In this document: positions 48,013 through 61,300 of the stretch, piece by piece
Layout: the number at the start of each line of letters is the position of its first letter
Position numbering within the stretch: the stretch's first letter is position 1
Assembly: GCA_949316495.1 (NCBI GenBank)
Contig: OX439003.1
Span: 56,855,879-56,919,878 of the forward strand
Reading direction: 5' to 3'
DNA from: Amphiduros pacificus
Taxonomy: Eukaryota; Annelida; Polychaeta; Phyllodocida; Hesionidae
Length of the DNA stretch: 64,000 nt
Position numbers and translations under genes: made by a program
Notes under the pieces: generated by a model
Told to the model about the DNA's origin: nothing
Database searches by the model: none
Seen by the model: only the letters and a program-made list of their open reading frames with translations

Positions 48013-48375
48013 CATACTTTTAGCAAGGCGTCTTTTCTCTGAAATATTGACACAGTATTTATGAATCATGCCTGTAAATGATAAGCATTCAATCAATGTT
48101 CTGACTGTACTTCCCTGATTTGGCTATGCTAACATCTAATTGATCTTTTGTAAGCAATCAAATAATTGCACAATATTCTAAGAATGAATGCTATAAATAA
48201 TATATCATTCAGAAAAAACTGATAAATTAAATTACATTCATGCCAATGTAACCACATTTAAACAAACAAAAAATAATTTTATCAAAAAGCCCAACATATA
48301 TTTATAATGTGGGCACAGATCAAGCGTTAATTGGAAACACTAGAAGTTTGGGATGACAACTCAGGAGAAAATAAA

Positions 48376-49012
48376 CAAAGGGTGGAAGGGGATGGCAACA
48401 TAGACATCAAGACACAGAGGAGGAGGATGGCAACACAGACATCAAGACACAGAGGAGGAGGATGGCAACACAGACATCAAGACACAGAGGAGGAGGGTGG
48501 CATTTCATCCAGACATCAAGACACGGAGGGGGAGGATGGCAACACAGACATCAAGACACAGAGGAGGAGGGTGGCATTTCATCCAGGCATCAAGACACAG
48601 AGGGGGATGGCAACACAGACATCAAGACACAGAGGAGGAGGATGGCAACACAGACATCAAGACACAGAGGAGGGGGGTGGCAACACAGACATCAAGACAC
48701 ATAGGAGAGGGGTGGCAACACAGACATCAAGACACAGAGGAGGAGGGTGGCAACACAGACATCAATACACAGAGGAGGGGGATGGCAACACAGACATCAA
48801 GACACAGAGGAGGAGGGTGGCAACACAGACATCAAGACACAGAGGAGGAGGGTGGCAACACAGACATCAAGACACAGAGGAGGGGGATGGCAACACAGAC
48901 ATCAAGACACAGAGGAGGGGGGTGGCAACACAGACATCAAGACACAGAGGAGGGGGGTGGCAACACAGACATCAAGACACAGAGGAGGAGGGTGGCATTT
49001 CATCCAGGCATC
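48376..49012. repeat. 35-bp minisatellite, about 18 units, downstream of the PLEKHA-like stop
   Basis: Units contain GACACAGAGGAGGAGGGTGG and CAACACAGACATCAA. Three units carry a variant block, CATTTCATCCAG, in place of CAACACAG. It starts about 240 bp beyond the stop codon at 49248, so it could lie in the 3' UTR. All three plus-strand frames are open because the unit lacks stops; they are not genes. Confidence 0.95.
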
Positions 49013-49247
49013 ACATCACAGACATTACACTTTTGGCATAACACTCAAGGCATACTGCATCACATTCACAATATCACACAATTAATGGACAGAAAAGACT
49101 GAACCGTACAGAACATACCAACAATCAATAGAGATAGCAACTATAAAGAAAACTATGAGGTGGGACAAGAAGTGGGTCAGTGTACTACATTGTTCTACAC
49201 TTACCACTACATCACCATGACAACATCTAAACTATGTCAAAGAGACC

Positions 49248-49381
49248 TCAAAAACCATACCAAGCTTCACTCTGGTATGGGTCAGAGATGGCTGGCTCAC
49301 TGGAGTCGAAGAGCAAGAGCTCACTACGACGTTTCTGCTGCTGCTTGTGGTTACCACGCTCTTCATGCAAAACAATGGTTG
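49248..49381 (-). CDS. PLEKHA5/6/7: PLEKHA-like exon 20 (terminal coding exon)
   Basis: Acceptor CCATAG precedes two bases completing a split Ala codon. It reads [20 protein letters not shown] and ends ...YQSEAWYGF with TGA at 49248-49250. The final YGF fits a class II PDZ-ligand pattern (hydrophobic-x-hydrophobic), which is only suggestive. The frame was chosen because it alone matches the one-base overhang of exon 19. Confidence 0.7.
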
Positions 49382-52300
49382 CTATGGTTACACTAGGGTT
49401 ACTAAGAAACTATTGTATAAATTGAACTAATGATATGTTAACATAAAATATGTCATTATCCTTTCAGAAATAAAATTCAGTGCAATCAATTTACATATTT
49501 TCCCCACATAATTTCACATATCATTTTGTCAACTTATACATCTTGTACCAAATCAAAATATAAATAGCAATGAAATAAGTCTGCTAATATCTATAAAGTC
49601 AAGTCGGGTGCAATAATAATTTTTAAAAAGATGCATGCTACCTAAGCTTTCAATTCACACTTCTATGGTCAGTATTGAGTTATCTTCCTTCTCCCTCGCC
49701 CAATCTGTGGTCCATATTAGTACTGTTAATTAATGAATATGAACCAAACCATTTGCTGCCAATCTTGCCATGTTTGCAATTTTAGAATCATCCATAACCC
49801 CTGTTGTTATCTAATTTATATTTGATATTAGGAAATAACAGCGTGTTATTTGTATGTGTCATACCTGCGACCTCGCGGGACTTCTGAGTGACCTCCTTGG
49901 CGAGTGCTTGCCGGATGTCCAGTAGCTGCTCCCGACGACGCTTCTCCTGCTGAACCTTCTTGTGGATGGCTGGGTTGGATGCCAGATCTAACTCATTTCT
50001 TGACCATTCTTGCAGACTGAATTAAAATAAAGCAGACATGACAATATAACCCAAACACCATGATCTTATCATTTTCAGCACACTTATAGGTAGTGCAATG
50101 TATACGTTGCTGGATCATGTTGCTTTAACAAAACTATGATGTAATCTATATCAGATTTTTAGATTTACAGCAGCAACATTCTGTAATTTGGCTCTGTTTC
50201 TTGTCAGCATGACTCTTCTGTGCCTTACCTGTGAGCAGCAAGCATTTTGCGGATTCTGTCAGCTTTCTCTGCTCTCACTACCTTCTCCTCTTCTGTAACC
50301 TCATCATCTGAGTCTGGAATATACCGCTCGGGAATTTCCACCTTGTCTGGCATGAACAGCTGTCAATGAAACAAACCAATTATAATCAGCTCATTACCTA
50401 GAATTATTTGGAGACATTTAACTCAGCTAAATTAATCTAACAGGAAATACATTTATTTATCATTTATGTTCTATGAGTGCCACCTGGTGTCAGAGTGTTG
50501 TATAGTGCCATCTAGTGAGAGATATACTTCAGTGCCCTCTAGTGGACATTCATTAATACACTGCTTGTTCTTACCACTTCTCTGTCTATGGTCAAATCAT
50601 CAAAGTTGGTGTCCTTATTAAGTTCAGACTTGACAAGCTCTGGAGAGTCTTGAGATCTCTGAAAGTGCCATCCATGCAGATGTATTAGAACATGCTCACA
50701 TCAAAACTGTCCCTAACTCTTTATCCTTGTAAGTAGTTAGGGTAAAATCCAAATGTATTTATATATTATGGACATGAAAACAAATATTGAATGCATTCAT
50801 CACTCTATGAGAAATTCAATATTCCAGATTAATATTTCTATAAGCCATTTAAAAAAAATCTATAATTTGCTTTGTAATTGAGCATAGCATATCAATGAGT
50901 TATCAGCACAAACTAGATGAATAGTTCCACGTAGATACTTACAGAAGTAATGAGGTCTCCAGCTACCGTGTGAATTCTATCTCTGCGGAATATGGACGGC
51001 TCTAACTTGACAGGCTGACTGCTTGATATGGTTCTGTAACGGCCGCCCGGACTCTGCCGTCTATTTCTGTGTTTGTTGTCATCCTTATCCTTCCGTTGTG
51101 GTGTGCCCCACGATTCTATGATCTGAGAGGAGAAGGCATCGTCCGATGCCGACATGGGCCGCACTGTGGCTGTGTTTGGAGTGCTGCCACCTGGTGGGTT
51201 CTGGACGGGTCGGACCGTGGCTACTGAGGTGGGGGATGCTCGAGTGAAATCTGCTGATTTGGGGCGGATTATTGCATCTGGTCTGGTGAACAGTTCAGAG
51301 TCGTGTTTCTGTGTATCGGGGCGAGTGAAGGCTGACACTGGCCGTATACTGGCAGTCTTATTGGATGTAGACATGGAGAAAGGGCGCGGGCTCACCAAGT
51401 CAGACAACCTGCGAACACGGTCTTTAGACATTAGGTCTGCTACCACTGGCGTGGGTTTCTGGCCGCTGGGGAAAAGACGCTCTGTCGCTGACCTCCGTTT
51501 GTCCTCGGCAGATACCTACAATCATCATCATCAATCATCATCATTGTCATGATCATCATTACTACCTGCTGTTGGAATCAAGGTACAAAATCATCTGCTG
51601 TAATGTTAAGCAATATTTATACATGAATCAGATTTTTAATATCATAATAAATTTTGGTGGTGTTCTTACGTACCCTAATGGTTTTTTTAGTGGCCGGATC
51701 ATGGGGCGGTTTGTGCCGCAGGATGTCTGAGCTATATGTAGAATTAAGGCTTGTGTTGGTATTTGGGGCTCCCATATTCCGTGGCAGAGACTGAGACTTT
51801 CGTATAATACCTACAAAATATTACATAAATGTTGTCACTTGTGACCTATTTCAATGATTTACATGTTGAAATAGTTTCATCAAAGTAAACAGAAATATAC
51901 AGTGATGAAAGTCAGCATTCAGAAAAAACCTGAAACTCTAAAAATTAACCTGAAGATACCCCTACCACCTTTCAGAAATGTCATGTTTCAGATTGAGTTC
52001 AGACCATTTTTAATTTCACATTTGAAGAAAAAAACCTGAATTCAGGTTATTTCCTGAAGACTTTCATCACTGAATATAAGAAATGAATGAGGTTTTACTC
52101 ATGATTATTATTATTATTATTATTTTATTTAGCAAAAGTGTACATTTGTATAACAATGATACAAAAACCACTCCCAGCCCACATGATATATAGATGTTTT
52201 AGGCCATGAAATATATCTATATCCTTACCTGCATCGTGAGGCGAGTTCCAATCAGAACCGAATGACGAGTCATGACTAGAGGAATCACCCACGTCTCCAT

Positions 52301-55300
52301 TCACATAACGGCGGGACTTATCCTTGTGTCCCTTCCTTTCGTTTTCCCGCTTCTTAATGTCTCGCACTGTCTTCACCTTGGGATGCTCGCGAGGCACCAG
52401 ACCATAGAATCTCTTGGTATTATCGTCGGCATCACTGATATCTCTGGGGGTCAGGCTGTCATCCTCCTCGTCATAATACATCGAGTCTCCTCCGTCCAAA
52501 CTCTCCTCCTGCTGTCAGATTGTATTACTATACTCACTGGCAATCACAACATTATAAATGCACTATATCTCTATGTATTACTTAATTCTACCAATCTTGA
52601 GAGAAGTACATCAGTACATACCCTTCTGTGTGAGAACTGGGGCTGATAGTGTTCTGGTTGCCCATGGTGACCATTGAGGTGCTTGGCTTGTTGCCGTGAC
52701 GGTACTGGCATGTCGTGGGGTGGTTGGTAGGGCGTGTTGCTGGTGACTGCAGGCTGAGGGGGTACGTGTGACATGGGGCGTGGTAGTGAGGACATCGAAG
52801 AAGACTTCTTGAATATATCCATGGCCTGGTTAGTGGCAAGGTCGCGGGTCTGCATTGTGTCTATGTCCGTCTCTGCATATGTACTCGTCCGGGCTGTATC
52901 AGCTAGATAAACAAATGCATGTCATATAAATATCATGCTTATTCAAATATGCATTGTTACTATTCTTGGTATTTGTGGAGTACATATTACTACAATTCTC
53001 TTTGATTTTGAACTTCTGTCAGATCCATGGTGGTATGGCTAGTCAGCCTAGTGTAGGGTCTAGTGTGGGGTCTAGTGTGGGGTCTAGTGTGGGGTCTAGT
53101 GTGGGGTCTAGTGTGGGGTCTAGTGTGGGGTTTAGTGTGGAATGATTTAGCATGGTGGTATGGCTGAAACTTACTCCAAGATCTGGTGTGGGATGTGGCG
53201 TGGGGTGTGGCGTGGGATGTGGCGTGGGGTGTGGCGTGGGGTGTGGCGTGGGGTGTGGCGTGGGGTGTGGTGTGGGGTGTGGTGTGGGGTCTGGCGTGGG
53301 GTGGTGTAGCGTGGTGGTATGACTTACTCCAGGTTCTGGTGTGGGGCGTGGCGTGGGGTGTGGTGGGGTCTGGCGTGGGGTGGTGTAGCGTGGTGGTATG
53401 ACTTACTCCAGGTTCTGGTGTGGGGCGTGGTGTGGGGCGTGGCGTGGGGTGTGGTGGGGTCTGGCGTGGGGTGTGGCGTGGGGTGTGGCATGGGGTGTGG
53501 TGTGGGGTCTGGCGTGGGGTGGTGTAGCGTGGTGGTATGACTTACTCCAGGGTCTGGTGTGGGGTGTGGCGTGGGGTGTGGCGTGGGGTGTGGCGTGGGG
53601 TCTGGCGTGGGGTGTGGTCCGGTGTGGGGTGTGGCGTGGGGTGTGGTGTGGGGTGTGGTGTGGGGTCTGGTTTAGCGTGGTGGTATGACTTACTCCAGGG
53701 TCTGGCGTGGGGTGTGGCGTGGGGTGTGGCGTGGGGTCTGGTGTGGGGTCTGGCTTGGGGTTTGGTGTAGCGTGGTGGTATGACTTACTCCAGGGTCTGG
53801 TGTGGGGTCTGGTGTGGGGTGGCAGGCTGTCATCCTCAGTCAGGTCGGGGTTGGAGTATCTCAGGCTCTTCATCACCTGGGAGATCTTCTCTCCCTGCTT
53901 GCTGAGCCCTTCCATCAGGTTCTGGATACTGTGCACCTCCCGCTCCAGCTTCATCTTGGTCCTCGCATTCTCTGAACTCTGAGCAATCAAAATACACACA
54001 TTCAGCCTCACATTACAGGAGACATTCGAGATGCTTACATGTTTGCACTTGAAACTCCAACATAATTAGGAACGGATCAGTATAGTGAATACCATTGACA
54101 CTCACTAGCCATTCTTAAATCTATACGTGTTGCTTGGGGATTACTTACCAAGATGAGGGTAACTTAACCGGGAGGAGCACACTTACTTACCAGGGCTAGG
54201 GTATAATAATATTACCAGGGTTGTGTTGAGGTTTATTGACAAAGGTGTGATTTACTTACCAGTAAGGGGTTTAATTGCCCGGGTAGGGTTTACTCACCAG
54301 GGTAGGGTTTACTCACCAGGGTAGGGTTTACTCACCAGGGTAGGGTTTACTCACCAGGGTAGAGGTTTATTGACCAAGGTAGGGTTTACTAATAAAGGTA
54401 GGGATTATTGACATGGGTGGGGTCTAATTGCCAGGGAAGGGTTTATTTATCAGGGTGAGGTTTTACTTACCAGGGAAATGTTTACTTACTACCAGGGTGG
54501 TGTTTACTTACTACCAGGGTGGTGTTTACTTACCAGGGTAGGGTTTACTTATCAGGGTGGTGTTTACCTACTACCAGGGTGGTGTTTACTTACCAGGGTA
54601 GGGTTTACTTACTACCAGGGAAGGGTTTACTTACTACCAGGGAAGGGTTTACTTACCAGGGTGAGGTTTACTTACAAGGGTAAGGTTTACTTACTACCAG
54701 GGTGGTGTTTACTTACCAGGGTAGGGTTTACTTACCAGGGTAGGGTTTACTTACCAGGGTAAGGTTTACTTACCAGGGTAGGGTTTACTTACTACCAGGG
54801 TAGGGTTTACTTACCAGGGTGATGTTTACTTGCTACCAGGGTGGTGTTTACTTACTACCAGGGTGGCGTTTACTTACCAGGGTAGGGGAGCTGGTGCTGC
54901 GGCTGAGTCCCCGAGCAATCTTTTTCCTCAGGAGAATGACCTCATTTTCCACCTTGCCATTCTCCACGCTCTTCTCCTCCAACAGCTGAATTTACACAGA
55001 AACCTATTACTATTTGCACAATCCTGTCCTCTCCAACAAAAATATCAACCTTTTAATACTCTAAACTGTGAGGTATGATGAGACAGGGGAAGATTTAATA
55101 CCAGAGGGTAGATGATTTGTTTATTCAGTATCAGTTGGCATTTTTTTCAGACTGACCTTGAAGGCATCTGCCAGCTGTTGCCTGACCTTGGTGAGTTCTC
55201 TGTCGACAGTGAGCCTCTGTTGTGTGAGGCGGTCCAGCTGCCGGTGGTCATCCTCCTGATCTTCCTGCTCCTTTATCCCCTGCAAGGCCTTCTCCAATAA

Positions 55301-58300
55301 CTCCTGGAAACAAACAGACAACATTCACATGCGTTGTTTTCAATTTGAAAAATCTCTATTCCAATACTAATCATCATAATAGCCCTAATTACAGTAATGA
55401 TCACTTTGGTGGGTGAAAACAAAATGTACTGAGCACTGCCTACACTCTGTGCCTGCATCCAATGTCTACAATGTCTGCTTAGACTCCCTGCCCGCACCCA
55501 ATGTCTACAATGTCTGCTTAGACTCCCTGCCTATACTGTCTGCCCCCACTCCCTGCCTGTTCTATCAGTCTATACTCCCTGCCTGTTCTATCAGACTATA
55601 CTCCCTGCCCGTACTATCAGACTATACTCCCTGCCTGTTCTATCAGACTATACTCCCTGCCTGTTCTATCAGACTATACTCCCTGCCCGTACTATCAGAC
55701 TATACTCCCTGCCTGTTCTATCAGACTATACTCCCTGCCCGTACTATCAGACTATACTCCCTGCCTGTTCTATCAGACTATACTCCCTGCCTATTCTATC
55801 AGTCTATACTCCCTGCCCGTACTATCAGACTATACTCCCTGCCCATACTATCAGACTATACTCCCTGCCCGTACTCTCTGCCCATACACATGACCTTGGG
55901 GTTAAAGTGCCTGACCTTCTCATACACGCCACTTATAGTGTGTAATATCTACGTTATCCTGCAGAATACTGACCCTGTCCTCCTGCAGACTGGTGACAGC
56001 AAAGGACTGGTCCTGGAGCTGGCGGTCGAGCTCATAGAGCTGCTGGAGCTTCTCCTCGAGGTCAACCTCATCCTCGGTGAGCTGCTTGATGCCCTCCTCC
56101 TGCTCCCGAGACAACTTGTCCTCCTGGTGCTGCCGAGAGAACGCGATCATCTTCTTGGGCTCTGTGTACTCCCCAGGCTGCAACTTGTGCTGCAACACAA
56201 ACAATACTCATCTCTCTGCTATATATCACACCAACTATGCCTGGTGTGCATGACAAGGAGCACCACATCGCTCCACACTTCTGGGAAGGATATCTGGGAT
56301 TATACAGGGCCTGAAAATTAACTCATCCTCTTGGCCTTGTGATGAAACTCCTGGAATGTACTTAATCAATTCAACTTTTTTTCCGACTCAATATGTGTTT
56401 ATATTTATCTTTTTTTTTTACAGAGGCTGATGAGCACTTTCTCATCATTACAAGAAGTCTGCACCAATACTTATATGGGAGGTGCCTGGATCTCTCTGAC
56501 CTCATTATCATATCACAGATATGGACAACACCCAAATATTTACATTCCAGAAACTGCATGCTATAAGATTGTTATGACAAGTGTAAGAAAAACAATGGTA
56601 CAAATCAAAACCCCTGGTGAATTTAAGATTATAAAATAACAACTTTTAGAATAATAACTTTCTGATTGAAAACTGAATAACAGAAATACACTTTTCCTTT
56701 TTGAACTTGTGAGTTGAAGGAGGTACCTACCCGTTTGTACTCTGAGTGGAGTAGGGTGTTGTTACCTCCGTAGAGACTGCCCATAGTGACCAGGTTGTCC
56801 ACTAGGTTGACCAGTGGCTTGTTGACCTCGAGCTGTTTCTCCAGGGTGCCTGTCTGCTTGCGGAGTGTCATGAAGTGGTCATGTTCCTGCTCCAGACTCA
56901 GCTCTAACTCACCCAGACTGCTCTCACGCCTGCACAAATACACCAACATGGCGGCATCAGTAAGGTACTGCCAACACTGCTGTCAGTACCAGGATGACAC
57001 TCAATACCAACACCCTGGCACAGCACAATCACTGATATCACAGCTTCACTGGTATCACAGCTTCTATGGTATCACAGCCTCACTGAGCGACAGCTTTTTT
57101 TCCCCATCAACAACACAATGGGTGCAACTAGCCTGGAGTATTATTAATAGATCTCAACAGCTTTTTATTTCAGCAACAACGAAATGGGTGTGAAGAGCTG
57201 GGAATATAATTAATAGATCTGGACAGCTTTTCATTTTATCAACAACATAATGGGTGTGACTGGCCTTGAGTGTTGCTAATAAAGCCGAGTGATGAGGATT
57301 GTAGGCATTCACATATTTCAGAAATGTTACAAATATTTGATGGTGTGTAATGGTGATATTAAGTCAGGGAATTATGGGTGTTCCACTATTGGTGCAATGT
57401 CTCTACATGACTGAGGACAACAGTACTGACTTTTTCTTGTACTCCCTCTCGTAGTCTCTGCTGACATCCATCTGTCCACGGTACCAGTTGCGGACATCCT
57501 CAAGGCGAGACTGACTTCTCCTCAGCTGGATCAGCAACAGCACAAGTTCCTCATGCTGAATAAAAACACAGTACACACTTCATACAATATAACAAAACCT
57601 GCTCTAACTTGCCTCATTATCACCCACTACAGGCCTGTGATATAGGAGCTGAAGTCGGTTAGCAGACCTATGTTAACAATGAGTACACTTCACAGGAGAG
57701 GGGCTGGCACAACAATCAGACCATATCTCTATGGGCAGTTCATATAAATAACACTTACACTTTTTCCCACCAAGTCAGCAGCTGATATACTCAGACGTAG
57801 CCTGTTACCATTCAAGTGACTTTCCAACATCTGCAGTTTTTTGGTGGTCTGAAAATACATCATAATTCCATTAACAAAAATTCTGCAGCGCATGGCCATT
57901 TTTGGTAGCATTCTTCATCATAGCTCTCGTCTTATACTTTTCACTACAGCATATCATTTTACACACTACAGTTTATCAAAGACTCTTACCAAAACATCAT
58001 TATCTGACATGCTGGGATCTTCTTTAATTGTGTGAATGTCAAAGTCTGAGGCATGTTTTAGCTCCCTCTGGTGTCGACCCAGAGCAGGACTCACTGGCGC
58101 CACCTGCTTGGCATGATAGGACGGGTCCAAGGCTGAAACACAGTTATTATAATAAAGAATATATCCAGCTTTAATTATGTAATTACAACTGTTGAAAGAG
58201 TTCTGTACAAATCAATGCTAAGCAGGATGAACAGTGCTTGGTCTTTCACTGGATGGCTAGTTCATGGAGAAATTAATGCCAATGGAGGACATTAAAAATA

Positions 58301-61300
58301 AAAATAAAATAAAAACAACAAAAATATCAGCAACAAAAATTTTAAAAAATGAACAGCTCCTTCACAGGTACAGGTATTTGCTCCCTTATAGGTACCTGAA
58401 ATCAATCTGATACATATCAAATAAATCAATTCTTATTGTTTTATTAGGAAAAATTATAAAGAATCAGAGTCAGTATATTTTATATTATAAGACATTAATA
58501 GTTGACTAGTATAGCAGTTATATAATAGTTGTGAGCCCCATGAGTAGTCCACCTTGATAAGCCGGGGTTATACTGTGATGTCAGTAGATCATACCAACCA
58601 TAGGAATCATAACAGTGGCAACATACATTGTATTAGAGATGTGAATTATGGTGAATGTACCGTGAGAGGTTAACGCCACCTGGTGAGCATGGAACTGGCA
58701 CATTCTATCTTCCTATGGGGTTCTAATCTAACCAGGAATGGGGTGCATGTCCACAAACCTGTGCTGCGCGCAGCTGCTTCATCTTGCAAATATGCTGAAT
58801 GGCTTATGCCTTCTTCCCCACCGTGGAAGGAAGAGTTTCTGTTTGGATTTGTCTCCAAATATTTCCACCATGGCATAGAATTGACTGGCAAATCAGTTTC
58901 AGTTTTCTGTTCTGGATCATCCAGTAAGGACTCTGCTGATCTGCTCATTCTCTTTAGATTTTGGCCGTGATTTCTACCTATGAATGAGCTGGATAAGTTG
59001 CTCTGAACAATATCTGTAAGGCTGAGAGGCCTGGGGTTGTGATTGATCTCTGGCAGGTGGTGTGCCCTGTCCACATCGCAGTCCAGAACCAAACTCCTTG
59101 CCTTCCTTCTCCAAGTTTCCTCATCATGTGTTATCTGGGGAGCATCATCATTCATATATTCTCTTTCTTGAGATTGTTGTGTTTCTGACCTTCTAATTTT
59201 CCCAGTTTTCTTCCTGGGTCTGTCATCTATCTCTCCGTCTGTCCAATATCCCCTACCCCCTGAGTCCATGCCTTGCCCCTCCCAGTGCTGCCGAGACTGG
59301 GGCAGGTCAAGTAAATCACTAGACCTGCTCCTGGTGGGAGGATTACTGAAGTGTTCCAGTGGTTGTCTCCTCTGCTCTCTCTCATCCAGTATGACTCCAG
59401 AGTGGCTTTGCAATATTCCTGGACCTAATGACTTTCTATGACTCCTGATATCGGCGATGGTTTTTGACCTCACTCTGCGTGTTGCGCTGTCTCTACGTCT
59501 GGGTCTCTTGAAGGCTTCAAGCTGAGTGCCAGAATACTCAGCATTAGGCAGCGATCTCGGCCTCAAATTAACCCCCTTTTCTCTGTACAAACTGCCTCGG
59601 TATTGTGGGTCCTGTCCTTTTCCATGTCCATATCCAGGAATCTCCAGTTTCCCAGCGGTTATTTGCCTTATCTTTTTGCTCTTTTCCACTGGTTTTACCA
59701 CCTCAAATGCTGACCAAGCAGGGTCCCTCTGGTACGCGTTTGCAGTGGATTTGGGGGACTGTACTTTGATGACGTTCACTGTTCCTCTCCTGGGCACTTC
59801 TTGTAGTGGAGATATGCCTGTATGCTTGTATGTGATCTCCTCAGCCTCTGCTGGGGGTGCAGGAGCTCCCTGCGGTAAGGTTAACTCCTCCTCCCCTCCA
59901 GGCCGAGCCAGCTTAGGCTTAGGGTACTGCACAGCTAAGTGATGTCGTGCTCCAGGTAGGTCAGCTCTCCTCTTTTTGTTCTTGTCAACCGTCGCATATA
60001 TTGGAACAAAGGGAGACTCTCTATCGTGCTTGGTGGCTTGCCTGGGCGCTGGATGCTGGCCTGGATGCTGGCCCGGATGCTGGCCTGGATGCTGGCCTGG
60101 ATGCTGGCCCGGATGCTGGCCCGGATGCTGGCCCGGATGCTGGCCTGGATGCTGGCCTGGATGCTGACCTGGAGGCTGGCCTGACCAGGGTCTGGCTTTA
60201 TTATTGTGTCGCACAGGGTGAGATGTGGTGGGTTTTGGAGGTGGACCATGAACACCCTCACTCATTCCGTAATATTCACTATTCCTGCCGGCACTGACTG
60301 CCTTTCTCTCTTTAGTGATTATATTCCTGTCCTGGTTGGGTTCTGTCTTTTGCTGGCTTTTACCATCTCTTACTGTTTGAACAAAATAAAATAGATACAA
60401 CCTCCACACGCATAATGAAAAAATCTAATGAAGGAAATTTTAAGAAATTACCTGGAAAGGTGTTTAGGAGATGTTTTAGACAAAAATCTACAGAAAATGT
60501 GAGCACAATTAAGAAGAATTATTATACATCTAAAATCTCTCTGATGAAATTTTCATGAAAATGCTCTTTCTCACTTAATTAATATTTTTATGGATTTATT
60601 TATTATTATTATTATTCACGTATTCAAGAAATGTTAAGAATTGGTTATCAGGTCACCATTTGAAGAGTGCATGTATTAAGTATTTGATATATTTCAGGAT
60701 CAATCCAGAGCTAAGAGATTATTGGTTAAGTTAGTCCAACTTTTATTTAATTTAACTTTTTAATTTCCCAACACCAAATTAAATGCGTTCTGTCATGGAG
60801 TGTCCTATTTCGCATCATATCTGTGTCTCCACATAAGCACGGCTTGTCATTATCATATATAATACAACCAAATAAAACCTTACAAATAATATATGCACCA
60901 AGGTTGTTAAAGTTTTAAAGCTGATGACATAACTGCGAAAAAGGCCACCATACTTCGAGGTCAATGTCAAAATTTCCCTGCAGACGGCGTCACTACAAAC
61001 AAATCCAAAGCAACACCGCTGCCAAGTGGCAAAACTTAAACAAAACTCAAACAAAAGCAAAACAAAATAAAGTTGTTGTTTTCTGCCCAGCTGTTGAGGG
61101 TGTTTGTGGTTGTGAAAGCAAAGGCAATGTGTGCACTCCTGGTGAGGGAAGGGCCTCCTTGTACCTCCTGGTTATGTGATCCACACTGTGCTGGGCCAGT
61201 GCTAGGCAGGCAGGGGTGTTATCCTATATGGCAACCTGTCGACTCTAACCAGACACAGGATCCATGCCAGGTGTGGTGAATGCTACCATGCCTGTATGGC

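Noticed and set aside
48331-49102. Three overlapping open frames of 110-236 codons
   Set aside because: All three phases are open over a 35-bp repeat. They lie opposite the 3' flank of the PLEKHA-like gene.
55413-56321. 302-codon plus-strand frame
   Set aside because: It crosses a 26-bp intronic array and then runs antisense to the well-supported exon 9.
58670-58758. Extension of PLEKHA-like exon 4 to the stop at 58670
   Set aside because: The donor CACAG|GTTTGT at 58758 gives the phase needed by exon 5, while the extension would end the protein before the well-conserved coiled-coil exons.
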